This document shows positions 1 to 8,761 of a stretch of DNA of 64,000 bases, piece by piece (within the stretch, counting starts at the first letter, position 1; each line of letters opens with the position of its first letter). The stretch comes from Emergencia timonensis (lineage in GTDB: Bacteria; Bacillota; Clostridia; Peptostreptococcales; Anaerovoracaceae). Location of the stretch: the NCBI RefSeq assembly GCF_900086585.1, contig NZ_FLKM01000008.1, positions 1,871,652 through 1,935,651 of the forward strand, in the 5' to 3' direction. The position numbers and the translations under genes are program-made. Under the pieces are notes generated by a model that worked only from the letters and a program-made list of their open reading frames with translations, was not told the origin of the DNA and did no database searches.

Positions 1-226
1 AGTTCTTCAGTTCTTCAATCACCGCAGAGGCGTCATCCTTCTGCACACAGCCGTCATGAGTTTTACAGTATTCGCACGCCTGACAGGAACCGACTTTCTT
101 ATCCTCTATGCGGAAAACCTCTGTCTCAAAACCAGCCTCTTTTAGTTGGGCTTCACACTGCGCTGCAATTTTGTCGCTGTTACCTTCTTTTCTTGGACTT
201 CCAGTTATGATGATATACTTTTTCAT
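1..226 (-). CDS. NADPH-dependent FMN reductase / flavodoxin-fold protein (3' end outside window)
   Basis: Read on the minus strand, an ATG at 226 follows a GGAGG box and opens MKKYIIITGSPRKEGNSD. The GSPRKxGNS loop is the FMN phosphate-binding loop of the NADPH-dependent FMN reductase and iron-sulfur flavoprotein families. A Cys cluster follows (CQACEYCKTHDGC), typical of clostridial flavoproteins that carry or have lost an Fe-S site. Only the first 75 residues lie in the window. The natural partner is unknown; the gene is divergent from the FAD/Rieske oxidoreductase, so a redox role for both is plausible but inferred. Confidence 0.85.
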   Translation of the reverse strand, partial: MKKYIIITGSPRKEGNSDKIAAQCEAQLKEAGFETEVFRIEDKKVGSCQACEYCKTHDGCVQKDDASAVIEELKN

Positions 227-265
227 TTGAATCAGCCTCCTTATGTAATTTTGTTGATTACCATA

Positions 266-293
266 ATTATACTACTTTTAGATGAATTTACAA
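266..293 (-). promoter_or_regulatory. Putative sigma-A promoter of the flavoprotein gene
   Basis: On the minus strand TATAAT (266-271) lies 16 nt from TTGTAA (288-293), 40 nt upstream of the start codon. The -10 is perfect and the -35 matches 4 of 6. Confidence 0.5.
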
Positions 294-364
294 GTTTGCG
301 TATGATTCTCTTTGCGAAAGAAAATACTAGAAAAGCAGCAGTTTAGCTTGAAAGGAGAACATAG

Positions 365-1696
365 ATGAGTTCAGTTTGGGAAAGAGGCGTAGAGCTTCCA
401 AAGTTTGAAACAGTAAAAAGCGATAAAAAGGTAGACGTATTGATTATCGGAGGCGGTATGGCAGGGCTTCTGTGCGGTTATTTTCTGCAGGGCAGGAGTG
501 CGAAATATGCAATCATAGAAAAGAACAGAATTGCAGGCGGCGTGACAAAAAACACCACGGCAAAAATCACTTCGCAGCACGGATTGATTTACAGCGGGCT
601 TTGCCAGGACTTCGGACAGGAAAAAGCGGCAGCTTATCTGAAGGCAAATGAACTTGCGCTGGCGCAGTATCGGAAGATGGCAGCAGAAATAGACTGTGAT
701 TTTGAAGAAAAGACAAATTTTATCTATACTACAGAAGACAAAGGGAAAATCCTCGATGAGGTGGAAGCGGTCGAGAAGATTGGCGGCAAAGCCATTTACA
801 CAGAACAGGCGGAAGTTCCTTACAAGATTGAAGCTGCGGTGGGGTTTGCGAAACAGGCCCAGTTTAACCCGCTGAAGTTCATTTCTGCCATAGCGCCGGA
901 TTTGGCCATCTATGAGGAAAGCTTTGCAACCAAAATTGACAAGGAACACTTCGGTTATTCCGTAACGGTTGTCAACGGTCAGGGTCGTACAGTAAAATTT
1001 AACGCTGACAGAGTGATCGTCGCAACGCATTTTCCGTTTATGGACAAATACGGCATGTACTTTATGAAGATGTATCAGCAGCGTTCCTATGTATTGGCGC
1101 TGAAAGATGCGGCAAAGGTCGATCAAATGTATATCGGCAATAGACAAAAAGGCGACAAACTGCACAACCTGTCTTTCCGCACCTATAAGGACTACCTTCT
1201 CATCGGAGGCTGCGGCGCCAGGACAGGCACCAAATGCGGCGCCTTTGATGAACTGCGGGAAGCAGCAAAGACCTATTACCCGGAGAGTAAAGAAGCTGCA
1301 GCCTGGGCGACCCAGGATTGTATGACCCTGGACGGGATTCCTTACATCGGCCGCTACACAAAGAAAAAAGAAGGGCTCTACGTCGCAACGGGTTTCAACA
1401 AATGGGGAATGACAAACTCTATGGCTGCGGCCATGCTTTTGACGGGAAATATGGACAAGGAGCTGGCAGAAGTCTTCCGGCCAGATCGTTCCATGATGAA
1501 GCCCCAGCTCTTCATCAACGGGCTGGAGTCCGCAAAAAATCTGATGAAGCCAGTAGGACATCGCTGTACCCATCTGGGCTGTGCATTGAAGTGGAATAAA
1601 GCCGAAAAGACCTGGGACTGCCCGTGCCACGGTTCACGATTTGAAGAAGACGGCAAAATCATCGACAACCCGGCGCAGAAAAACCTAAAAGGTTAA
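365..1696 (+). CDS. FAD-dependent oxidoreductase with C-terminal Rieske [2Fe-2S] domain
   Basis: A 443-residue protein with ATG at 365 after GAAAGGAGAAC. Residues 24-34 form the FAD-binding Rossmann loop (VLIIGGGMAG) of the DAO/glycine-oxidase fold. The last 45 residues are a Rieske domain: C401-T-H403 and C419-P-C-H422 supply the two Cys and two His cluster ligands, and C406 and C421 are placed like the disulfide of classical Rieske proteins. This architecture matches the YhfW-type family, probably a cytosolic amine or amino-acid oxidoreductase passing electrons to the cluster. Substrate unknown. It stands alone, divergent from a flavoprotein gene. Confidence 0.9.
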   Translation: MSSVWERGVELPKFETVKSDKKVDVLIIGGGMAGLLCGYFLQGRSAKYAIIEKNRIAGGVTKNTTAKITSQHGLIYSGLCQDFGQEKAAAYLKANELALAQYRKMAAEIDCDFEEKTNFIYTTEDKGKILDEVEAVEKIGGKAIYTEQAEVPYKIEAAVGFAKQAQFNPLKFISAIAPDLAIYEESFATKIDKEHFGYSVTVVNGQGRTVKFNADRVIVATHFPFMDKYGMYFMKMYQQRSYVLALKDAAKVDQMYIGNRQKGDKLHNLSFRTYKDYLLIGGCGARTGTKCGAFDELREAAKTYYPESKEAAAWATQDCMTLDGIPYIGRYTKKKEGLYVATGFNKWGMTNSMAAAMLLTGNMDKELAEVFRPDRSMMKPQLFINGLESAKNLMKPVGHRCTHLGCALKWNKAEKTWDCPCHGSRFEEDGKIIDNPAQKNLKG

Positions 1697-1698
1697 CA

Positions 1699-1727
1699 TT
1701 GAGTTTCCCATCGCGGGCAGGTATAAT
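1699..1727 (+). promoter_or_regulatory. Sigma-A promoter of the SorC-type regulator
   Basis: TTGAGT (1699-1704), 17-nt spacer, TATAAT (1722-1727). It lies inside a possible upstream extension of the next reading frame, which argues for translation starting at the ATG at 1774. Confidence 0.7.
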
Positions 1728-1773
1728 AAATGATAGAATATCACTTTATGATGCCGAGAATGGGGGCGAAGTC

Positions 1774-2694
1774 ATGGCACTGAGCAATGATAAAATAGAA
1801 AAACTCGTCAAAATTGCCACAATGTATTATGAAGAAAATAAAAACCAAAGCGAAATCGCCAGTGCCTTAGGCATTTCCAGACCCTTGGTCAGCCGCTATC
1901 TGACGGAGGCCAGGGACTTCGGCATTGTAAAAATCCAGATACAAAGTCCAATTGAAGAACGCAGAATGATCTTGGACCGGCTGCAGGAGAAATACGGGAT
2001 TCGAGGCGGCGCGGTAATCGAGACCAGCGAAAATGTGGTGGATACCGACCGGGATATTGCAGACTGCATCGTGGATGGGCTCTCTAATACAGAGAGTATG
2101 CAGATCGGCGTGGGCTGGGGATCCATCATTGGAACCGTGGCGGACCGTCTGAGCACGGCACCGGAGCGGGTGCTCCATACCACAATCTACCCTCTGGTGG
2201 GCAACAGCGGCGTCTTTAACAGAGACTATCACTCTAACGAAATCGTGAGAATCTTTGCGGAGCGTACCGGCAGCAGACCAGTTTACTGGTATACGCCGGC
2301 ATTTGTGGACAGCTCAGAGGAAATCAGGCGGCTGAAGGACTTGGACAGCTACAAACAGATGGAAAGCGGATGGAAGTCCATCAAGATTGCTTTTGTCAAC
2401 ATCGGAAACTATCCTTCGGTACCCGATTTTGCCACAGCGGCCAGTTACGGCAGCCGTCTGATTGAGCAGAAAGCCGTAGGCAAGCTCCTCTGTTATTACT
2501 ACGACAGCAGTGGAAGATTTATCAAGCCGGATATGGAGTGCACCATGCAGATTCCCTTGGAAATTCTCGCAAAGCGGAAGTTCGTCGTGGGGGTGTGCGG
2601 AGCAAATGTCAGCCCCAAGGCCCTGGCAGGAGCCCTCAAGACAGGCATTTTCACCCATATCGTCGCAGCAAAGAACATATTAGAACAGGTGTAA
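1774..2694 (+). CDS. SorC/DeoR-family transcriptional regulator with sugar-binding domain
   Basis: About 306 residues from the ATG at 1774 (GGGGG box 7 nt upstream). An N-terminal helix-turn-helix (NQSEIASALGISRPLVSRYL) is of the SorC/DeoR type. It is followed by the SorC effector domain (IGVGWGSIIGTVADRL and later GVCGANVSPKALAGALKTG), which binds phosphosugars in characterised members. The stop codon is only 2 nt before the next start, so it is cotranscribed with a LytTR response regulator and kinase, an unusual neighbour for a sugar regulator. Target unknown; the dha-like operon 5.4 kb downstream is one candidate. Confidence 0.85.
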   Translation: MALSNDKIEKLVKIATMYYEENKNQSEIASALGISRPLVSRYLTEARDFGIVKIQIQSPIEERRMILDRLQEKYGIRGGAVIETSENVVDTDRDIADCIVDGLSNTESMQIGVGWGSIIGTVADRLSTAPERVLHTTIYPLVGNSGVFNRDYHSNEIVRIFAERTGSRPVYWYTPAFVDSSEEIRRLKDLDSYKQMESGWKSIKIAFVNIGNYPSVPDFATAASYGSRLIEQKAVGKLLCYYYDSSGRFIKPDMECTMQIPLEILAKRKFVVGVCGANVSPKALAGALKTGIFTHIVAAKNILEQV

Positions 2695-2696
2695 TT

Positions 2697-3416
2697 ATGG
2701 GAAACGTGTTATTAGTAGAAGACAATCCAAATGCAGTAAAGAAGATCATCCAATACATCAGCAAAATATCAAGCGAATCGGCAGTAGTCTCTTTCGCTGA
2801 AGCTGGCGTGGCTTTGCAGTACGCAAAAGACAATGAGGTTTCCCTCTTTATCCTTGACATTCAGTTGGAGGACTACAAGGGGACCAGTTTGGCAAAACAG
2901 CTCCGCCAACTGCCGGAATATAAATATACGCCCATAATCTTTGAAACGGCTCTGGCGGGGGAAGAACTTTCCGCCTATCGCGATGTAAAGTGCTACAGCT
3001 TTCTGGTCAAACCCTTCGACGAGGAAGAATTTGTGGCAGCCTTTTGCGATGCCATGGGCTTGTCCAGTCAGATAAACCAGCAGGCCAGAACCATCCAGGT
3101 TGAACAGAAGCAATTTATTTTGGAATACATTGTGCCGGATATCGCCTACGTGGAGTCTTTCGGAAAAAGGTTGGCCGTTCACACAAGGAATCGTATATCT
3201 GACATCAAAGAAGACATGATTTCCGGTTACACACTGGCGGGAATGCTGGCGCTATTGGACGACCCTGAGTTCGTCCAGTGTCATAAGAGTTACATCGTGA
3301 ACAAAAGACATATTGAGAAAATTGATAAACCTGGGCGGCAGATCTTCCTCAAAGGGTTCGCAGAGCCAATCCCTGTGGGTAATAAATATCAGTCTGCATT
3401 GTGGGGGTCGTTATGA
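2697..3416 (+). CDS. LytTR-family response regulator
   Basis: A 239-residue protein: receiver domain (residues 1-120, acidic pocket VEDN, phospho-acceptor Asp in FILDIQL, Lys in LVKPFD) and a C-terminal LytTR DNA-binding domain (about 140-239, with CHKSYIVNKRHIEKI). LytTR regulators bind direct repeats and often control bacteriocin, exporter or cell-surface genes. It overlaps the kinase gene by ATGA, the classic arrangement for an AgrA/AgrC-like pair. The ABC exporter starting at 4869 is the likely target by position. Confidence 0.92.
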   Translation: MGNVLLVEDNPNAVKKIIQYISKISSESAVVSFAEAGVALQYAKDNEVSLFILDIQLEDYKGTSLAKQLRQLPEYKYTPIIFETALAGEELSAYRDVKCYSFLVKPFDEEEFVAAFCDAMGLSSQINQQARTIQVEQKQFILEYIVPDIAYVESFGKRLAVHTRNRISDIKEDMISGYTLAGMLALLDDPEFVQCHKSYIVNKRHIEKIDKPGRQIFLKGFAEPIPVGNKYQSALWGSL

Positions 3417-4738
3417 ATCTCGTTACCAATCTGATAGCCTTAGGCTTAGATGCCGGGATACTGGCTCTTTGCTGCGAAGGCGTCTTTGGACAGAAATCCA
3501 GTGGAAAGACAAGAGAACTTCTGCTCCTTCCCATACTTTTTCTGCTCTTTATCATACCGAGGGTGAATGTGATTGCCGTCAGGGAAAAAATGACTGTCTC
3601 CATTCCCGTGCAGGGGTTTGAAATCGTGCCTGTTGACGGCATCGTCGGCCTGCTGTTCCTTATTTTTTCAGTATTGCTGTTGAACAGTATCTTCTTCAGT
3701 CAGAGGAGCAGCAGCCATATTTTTTGCGGGACGATGGCGGTTTTCTCCATCTACCTCTTTGTCAAGTGCCTGAGCATTGTTTTTCTTGCTGTGTGCGGAG
3801 CGGGGGATTTTTTGCTCCTTTTAGGCAGCAGAGGCCTCTCTTTGGGCCTTGTCCTTCTGCTCATTTGCACGCCGTTTTTGGAGCAGATCCGTGAATTTGT
3901 CCAGAGGGGTGATTTTACTGTCTGGATTGTTTCTGCCAATGTGGCAATTTTACTGGCAGCCGTGCTTACTGTCCTTTCCTTTGATGTGGATCAGATTCTT
4001 TCCCATTTGTGGCTCATCGTCACCTTGCTGCTGGGAATTCTGCTGCTGGACAGCGTGCTGCTGTTTTTTCATCAGCGCAGAGGGCAGGAGCGCAAGAGAA
4101 TGCATATGATTGAACAGTATGTGCCCATTGTGGAGGAATTGATTTCCCAGGTCAGAGCCAGGCAGCACGAGTTTAACAACCGTATGCTTGCCATTGAAAC
4201 CGCAGTATCCCTGGCGGATACCCTGGAAGAAGCACAGCAAGAAGTGGCAGCGCTTGCCAAAGGCGTTTCCCTTACCCCCAATGACCGCGAACTGCTTTCC
4301 TGCGACAGCAAAATCATCGCCGGCATGTTATTTGACAAGATGAAACAGGCAGAGGCGGCAAACCTTCGCATTGAGCTGCAGCTGCACGGCCTTTTTAAGA
4401 AGACGGCGGTTCCCGAAACGGAATGGATCGAGGCCATGGGGATTCTGCTGGACAACGCCATCGAGGCGTCGCCAAAGGACAGCGCCATTTACATTTCCAG
4501 CAGGAAAGCAGGCGATTATCTGGAATTGCTGGTTTCCAATCCGGCACCGGTCATGTCCAATACAGAATTTATGGCCCTGTTTCGCAAGGGCGCTACGACA
4601 AAATCCAGCCAAGGGGATCGGGGCTTCGGCCTATATAACATCCTGCGCATGACAGAACGTTATCATGGTAAAATCCTGACGCGAAATGAAGTGATTCAAG
4701 GTGAAAATTATGTGGTCTTTGGTCTGCTCCTTCCGTGA
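3413..4738 (+). CDS. AgrC-like membrane sensor histidine kinase (GHKL ATPase)
   Basis: The start is the ATG at 3413, in a 4-nt ATGA overlap with the regulator stop, after GGGGG. The first ~220 residues are hydrophobic with six or seven membrane spans and no extracellular domain. A short cytoplasmic dimerisation region carries RARQHEFNNR, the His box of the AgrC/ComD type. The C-terminal GHKL ATPase has the N box (LLDNAIEAS) and the G box (GDRGFGLYNI). This class usually senses short peptides at the membrane; the ligand here is unknown. Confidence 0.9.
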   Translation: MNLVTNLIALGLDAGILALCCEGVFGQKSSGKTRELLLLPILFLLFIIPRVNVIAVREKMTVSIPVQGFEIVPVDGIVGLLFLIFSVLLLNSIFFSQRSSSHIFCGTMAVFSIYLFVKCLSIVFLAVCGAGDFLLLLGSRGLSLGLVLLLICTPFLEQIREFVQRGDFTVWIVSANVAILLAAVLTVLSFDVDQILSHLWLIVTLLLGILLLDSVLLFFHQRRGQERKRMHMIEQYVPIVEELISQVRARQHEFNNRMLAIETAVSLADTLEEAQQEVAALAKGVSLTPNDRELLSCDSKIIAGMLFDKMKQAEAANLRIELQLHGLFKKTAVPETEWIEAMGILLDNAIEASPKDSAIYISSRKAGDYLELLVSNPAPVMSNTEFMALFRKGATTKSSQGDRGFGLYNILRMTERYHGKILTRNEVIQGENYVVFGLLLP

Positions 4739-4746
4739 GGGGGATG

Positions 4747-4800
4747 AACGAGGGTTTTAAGGGAACGAAATGAACTTGTTCCCTTAAAACCCTCGTTTGT
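4747..4800 (+). terminator. Strong hairpin after the kinase gene
   Basis: A perfect 20-bp inverted repeat (4747-4766 and 4778-4797) with an 11-nt loop. The T-rich part is within the arm and only TGTTT follows. It probably ends the regulator/kinase operon. Confidence 0.65.
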
Positions 4801-4810
4801 TTCCAGCCGG

Positions 4811-4839
4811 TTGTATTGGAGTAATCAGTCAGCTATACT
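4811..4839 (+). promoter_or_regulatory. Sigma-A promoter of the ABC-2 exporter operon
   Basis: TTGTAT (4811-4816), 17-nt spacer, TATACT (4834-4839), 30 nt before the first exporter gene. The exporter is therefore probably an independent transcription unit that the upstream LytTR pair may control. Confidence 0.6.
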
Positions 4840-4868
4840 GAAGAAAACATGAGAAGGGAATGAATGAG

Positions 4869-5627
4869 ATGTCTAACTTGATAAAGCTGGAAAGCAGAAA
4901 AATCTTACGGCCGGTAATATTTACAACGGTAATTCTGACAGCAGCCATGTGTGTGCTGTCCTGTACCCTCTACAAAGACTATGCCTTGCAGTACGACTTG
5001 CAAGCGTGGGAGGTAGGAACAGAATTGTTTTCTCTTCTGTACCCTCTGATTGCAGTGGTGCCCCTTTGCTGGAACTTGTACTATGAGCGGAAGAACAACT
5101 TTCTCTTGTACGTTCTGCCTCGGGTGCCCATCAAAAAGTATCTGGCGGTCAAGTGGTGCGTCTATGCCCTGGGAACCTTCTGCATGATTGGGATTCCCTA
5201 CATGCTGTCAGCCGTATTTGCCATTTATGTAAAAGCGCCAGTGGTTCCTTTTTCAAATCCTTTTGATCACGTCTTTCAAAAGGCATTTACCCAGATGCCG
5301 CTGCTCTATGGGGTTATCCTCTCCTGCTGGAAGGGGATTCTGGGTATCTTGATGATGACCCTAGGTTTCGTGCTGGCCATGTACGGCAGGAATATCTTTG
5401 TGATCCTCACAGGACCCTTTGTCTACTCCATACTGGAAAACTACATTCTCTCTATCCTGAGACTTGAGCAGTACAGGCTGGTAGTTGCCTTTGACCCCAC
5501 CAGCATCAGCGATGATGCCATATCTGCAATGTCTTTCCTTGCAGGGCCGTCTGTTTTAATCATCGTCATCTTACTAAGCGTTTTTTTCTTTTCAAAGGTC
5601 AGAAAAAACGCTGTCGTGAACATTTAG
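4869..5627 (+). CDS. ABC-2-type transporter permease (first subunit)
   Basis: About 252 residues, almost entirely hydrophobic with around six membrane spans. A short cytoplasmic N-terminus (NLIKLESRKIL) is typical of ABC-2 permeases of the lantibiotic-immunity or Na-export type. The ATG at 4869 sits 10 nt from AAGGG and is preferred over the ATG at 4860, which would be 1 nt from it. Two downstream genes supply a second permease and the ATPase. Cargo cannot be read from sequence; the neighbouring peptide-sensing regulators suggest a peptide or toxin. Confidence 0.8.
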   Translation: MSNLIKLESRKILRPVIFTTVILTAAMCVLSCTLYKDYALQYDLQAWEVGTELFSLLYPLIAVVPLCWNLYYERKNNFLLYVLPRVPIKKYLAVKWCVYALGTFCMIGIPYMLSAVFAIYVKAPVVPFSNPFDHVFQKAFTQMPLLYGVILSCWKGILGILMMTLGFVLAMYGRNIFVILTGPFVYSILENYILSILRLEQYRLVVAFDPTSISDDAISAMSFLAGPSVLIIVILLSVFFFSKVRKNAVVNI

Positions 5628-5636
5628 GAGCCGATT

Positions 5637-7109
5637 ATGATTGCTCTGATGAAGAAAAATCTCCGCTTATGGGGATATGGAAAAGCCGCCGCCTTATTTG
5701 TCGGCTGCCTGCTCTTTTCCCTGGGAGAGCGGGTCAACGGCGTAAATTATTATCAACAACATATTTTGTCAGCGGTTTCAGACCACTATTATCTGACCTA
5801 CTTTATGCTGCCTATGGTGCTGCTCAGCGCATTTTCCTTTTTAGAGGACGACGGAGGGCCGGTGATCCTGCGATTTCAAAGCTACCACAGATATTTTCTG
5901 CGAAAATGGTTTGGCACCGGGCTGGTTGCGCTACTGCTGACTGTCTTGCAGACGGCAGCCATCCTTTTGTCCGGCATTGGCCTGCCGTCAGGCAATCACT
6001 GGGAACTTGCCGCGGGAAGCATAGAAGGGGAACTGTTTTCCGTACTGCAGCAAAGTTTCAATACTCCGGCACAGACCTTTATCGCCTGCACTTTTTATCA
6101 GCTGATAGGATGCTGGATGATATTCGGCATCTGCACGTGGATCAATCACTTTGCCGGCCGGAGATGGTCTGTAGGAATCATCGTGGGACTTTATCTGATG
6201 TCCGCCGTATGGATTAAAATTTCGGTAGTGCAGAGCCTGCCTGTCACTGGCTTCAATCACTTGCTGATCTTGCATCATAATTTGCCTCATCGCTTTGCTG
6301 TGACAGGAATTACCGCGGCACTTATCGCCGCCCTTATGGCTTTGACTGTCCGATTTGCCTGGCGAAGGCAATTGCCCCATTGCCAGATCAGAGGAAGGGG
6401 CATCGCTGCTTACTATCTCAGGCAGCTGATGACCAGGCGAAATCTCCTGATTCTCTTTGCTGTGGTGATGGGGATGACCCTTTCCAAAGGGCTGGCAGGC
6501 GGCTTTCTGCAATCCGGCGCAGAATGGGTGTACACCTTGTTTGCCGGACACGGTACAGGGTATTTTCAAGTTCTGCCCTTCCTCGAGCTGCTGATCACTA
6601 CCGGTGCGCCCCTCTATCTTCTGGCGGTCTTTACGGAGCACAGCGTCAGCGATCAGTCCATCTTTCTCACCGTGCGTACGGGAAGCCGCAAAAACGTGAT
6701 GAGGGGGATTTTATCAGCCGGTACCGTGTTTCTCGCCCTATACGCCCTTTTGTGGCTGGCTGCGGGGTTTCTGGGAGCAGGACCGTCAGGGTACAAAAGG
6801 CTGCTTTATGCTGTTCTTATGAAAGTCCTGGATATGCTTTTGCAATTTCTGGTTATGCTAATTGTTTACTTATTTACAAGACAGATTACCATGGGCTTTC
6901 TCCTACTGCTTGCCGGAAATCTGCTCTGCATGCTGCAAGGAGCAGTTGCATCCTATCTGCCTTTTGGCCTTTCCAGTCTGGCGCGCATTTCCCTGGTGGA
7001 ACCAGCAGGCGGTATATCGGCGGTGACAGCCCTCTGCATAGAAGGAGCTTTAGCCGCACTATTTTTTATCGGAATGTTTGCCCTGGGCGGTAAAAAAATA
7101 TTGAATTAG
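5637..7109 (+). CDS. Large membrane protein, second ABC exporter permease
   Basis: 490 residues with about twelve predicted hydrophobic spans in two halves (roughly 15-245 and 265-485), each opening with a short basic cytoplasmic stretch, as if two ABC-2 permease units were joined. It starts 9 nt after the previous stop and is followed 12 nt later by the ATPase gene, so it belongs to the same complex. I recognise no closer family. Two permeases plus one ATPase in an operon under LytTR control is typical of bacteriocin-immunity or multidrug exporters. Confidence 0.7.
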   Translation: MIALMKKNLRLWGYGKAAALFVGCLLFSLGERVNGVNYYQQHILSAVSDHYYLTYFMLPMVLLSAFSFLEDDGGPVILRFQSYHRYFLRKWFGTGLVALLLTVLQTAAILLSGIGLPSGNHWELAAGSIEGELFSVLQQSFNTPAQTFIACTFYQLIGCWMIFGICTWINHFAGRRWSVGIIVGLYLMSAVWIKISVVQSLPVTGFNHLLILHHNLPHRFAVTGITAALIAALMALTVRFAWRRQLPHCQIRGRGIAAYYLRQLMTRRNLLILFAVVMGMTLSKGLAGGFLQSGAEWVYTLFAGHGTGYFQVLPFLELLITTGAPLYLLAVFTEHSVSDQSIFLTVRTGSRKNVMRGILSAGTVFLALYALLWLAAGFLGAGPSGYKRLLYAVLMKVLDMLLQFLVMLIVYLFTRQITMGFLLLLAGNLLCMLQGAVASYLPFGLSSLARISLVEPAGGISAVTALCIEGALAALFFIGMFALGGKKILN

Positions 7110-7121
7110 GAGGTTAGAAAT

Positions 7122-7799
7122 ATGTGTTCATATATCGAAGTAAAAAACGTATCCAAAAGTTTTGACCACAGGACCATTCTTGAAGATGTGTCTCTGTCTG
7201 CAGACCGCGGAAAGGCGGTGGGCCTCGTCGGTGCAAACGGCAGCGGAAAATCGGTGCTGTTTAAGATTCTGTGTGGCTTTGAAAAACCAGACAAGGGCAG
7301 CGTTTTTGTACGGGGAAAACAGGTTGGTGCAAATGGACGGGATTTTCCAGCAGATATGGGAGTGTTCATCAATTCGCCAGGCTTTATCGGCATTTACAGC
7401 GGCTTTCAGAATCTGAAATTTCTGGCGGACATCTGCGGCAAAATCGGAGAAAAGGAAATTCGAGAAGCCATGAGTAAGGTTGGCCTTGATCCTGATAACA
7501 AAACCAAGGTGGATAACTATTCCCTGGGTATGAAGCAGAAATTGGGGCTTGCCCAGGCCATTATGGAGGGGCAGGACATTCTGGTTCTGGATGAACCCTT
7601 TAACGCACTGGACTACAAGACTTATGAGGATGTCAAAACCATCATTCGCATGTTAAAAGCGGAAGGCAAAACAATCTTTATGACTTCACACCGTTATAAA
7701 GATATCGAGCAGCTCTGCGATGAGGTATATTCCCTTGAGAATTGCCGCCTTGTTCCCATTACGGACCAAATTGCAGCGCGGTATCGCGAGATGGAGTAA
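7122..7799 (+). CDS. ABC transporter ATP-binding protein of the exporter
   Basis: 225 residues. Walker A GANGSGKS (about 36-43), signature YSLGMKQKLGLAQ (usual LSGGQ replaced by SLGMK, as in the CcmA/NatA exporter subgroup), Walker B ILVLDEP, and an H-loop in MTSHRYKDIEQL. The shortened, C-terminally trimmed form fits ABC-2 exporters. It ends the operon; a T-tailed hairpin follows. Confidence 0.93.
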   Translation: MCSYIEVKNVSKSFDHRTILEDVSLSADRGKAVGLVGANGSGKSVLFKILCGFEKPDKGSVFVRGKQVGANGRDFPADMGVFINSPGFIGIYSGFQNLKFLADICGKIGEKEIREAMSKVGLDPDNKTKVDNYSLGMKQKLGLAQAIMEGQDILVLDEPFNALDYKTYEDVKTIIRMLKAEGKTIFMTSHRYKDIEQLCDEVYSLENCRLVPITDQIAARYREME

Positions 7800-7808
7800 C
7801 CGAATAGA

Positions 7809-7858
7809 AACACCGGGAGACGGCCAGGAAACTGACGCAGACCTCGGTGTTTTTTTTC
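7809..7858 (+). terminator. Rho-independent terminator of the exporter operon
   Basis: AACACCG (7809-7815) pairs with CGGTGTT (7845-7851) and runs into eight T residues. Confidence 0.8.
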
Positions 7859-7948
7859 GCATTTAAATACATTTTCAGTAAAATCAGTTACATATGTAAC
7901 AATATTCAGACAATGTTTTGCCGAGACTGTTTTCAGCCTCTCAAACCG

Positions 7949-7978
7949 TTGACATCGGTCGTAAAGAGGTGCTATTGT
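7949..7978 (+). promoter_or_regulatory. Sigma-A promoter of the dhaL operon
   Basis: A perfect TTGACA (7949-7954), 18-nt spacer and TATTGT (7973-7978). It gives a 5' leader of about 135 nt before dhaL. Confidence 0.65.
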
Positions 7979-8063
7979 AAGCGTAAAGAGAAACATTATA
8001 CGACTAGATTCAGCCAATCGGGCGTCGCAGGAATGCTTGCCCTCTTGGGAATCTACAGCATAA

Positions 8064-8103
8064 GGAGTTCCCAACAATTTGCTTCACAAATTGGGGCAAC
8101 TCC
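8064..8103 (+). promoter_or_regulatory. Leader hairpin just upstream of the dhaL ribosome-binding site
   Basis: GGAGTT/AACTCC, CCC/GGG and CAATTTG/CAAATTG form a near-continuous stem with a 5-nt loop. It has no T tract, so it is not a normal terminator. It ends before the AGAGAGG ribosome-binding site and may affect mRNA stability or translation. Confidence 0.4.
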
Positions 8104-8120
8104 ATTAAAGAGAGGTAGTC

Positions 8121-8741
8121 ATGAATATTGACAAACAGGTTTTATCGGAAATGCTGAGCAGTGCAGCGGAAAGCTTCATCGCGCACAGTGATGCGCTCAG
8201 CGAAATTGATTCCAAGTTCGGTGATGGAGATCACGGAATCACGGTGAAGAAGATCGGCAATCTGATCGAAGAGAAGGTAGAAAGCTGGGAAACGGAGACT
8301 TTTGGTGAATTCTTCGAAGATCTGGGCATGGCCATCATGGGCGTCAATGGCGGCAGCGCAGGGCCCCTTTATGGGACTTTGATCGGCGGCCTGGGCGTAG
8401 ATCTGACCGACGAGGTCGAAATCGACGCAGAGCTGCTCAAGGAGATGTTCGCATCCTGCCTGTCCGAGATGGAGGACATAACGACGGCCAAGGTAGGAGA
8501 CAAGACTATGATGGATGCGCTAATTCCTGCTGTAGAGGCAGCACAAGAAGCGGAGGATTCCATACCCGCGATTTTGAGAGCGGCCGCAGAGGCAGCAAGG
8601 CGCGGGGCGAAAGAAAGCGAAAAATTTGTATCAAAATTCGGAAGAGCAAAGAGCTATAAAGAACAGACCATCGGCACACCGGATGCCGGCGCCATGAGTA
8701 CAGCCCTGTTCTTTGAAGGTTTTGCAAAACCAGTCATGTAA
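8121..8741 (+). CDS. dhaL: Dihydroxyacetone kinase-like ADP/ATP-binding subunit DhaL
   Basis: 206 residues, the usual DhaL length. The motif DSKFGDGDHG (30-39) contains the Asp residues that hold Mg-nucleotide in DhaL. The all-helical remainder, with GGSAGPLYGT and a C-terminal GTPDAGAMSTALFF, also fits. It forms the phosphoryl-donor half of a two-subunit kinase with DhaK, encoded 20 nt downstream. No DhaM/PTS gene is present, so ATP rather than PEP-PTS is the likely donor (inference). The substrate may not be dihydroxyacetone; see the LsrF-like gene. Confidence 0.9.
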   Translation: MNIDKQVLSEMLSSAAESFIAHSDALSEIDSKFGDGDHGITVKKIGNLIEEKVESWETETFGEFFEDLGMAIMGVNGGSAGPLYGTLIGGLGVDLTDEVEIDAELLKEMFASCLSEMEDITTAKVGDKTMMDALIPAVEAAQEAEDSIPAILRAAAEAARRGAKESEKFVSKFGRAKSYKEQTIGTPDAGAMSTALFFEGFAKPVM

Positions 8742-8761
8742 TTGAAAAAAGGAGAGAAAAC

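Noticed and set aside
371..1630. A 419-residue minus-strand frame across the FAD/Rieske gene
   Set aside because: Shadow of a well-supported gene; Cys/Phe-rich composition typical of an antisense frame.
7847..8131. Small plus-strand frame upstream of dhaL
   Set aside because: It starts inside the terminator T-tract, contains the dhaL promoter and leader hairpin, and resembles no protein.
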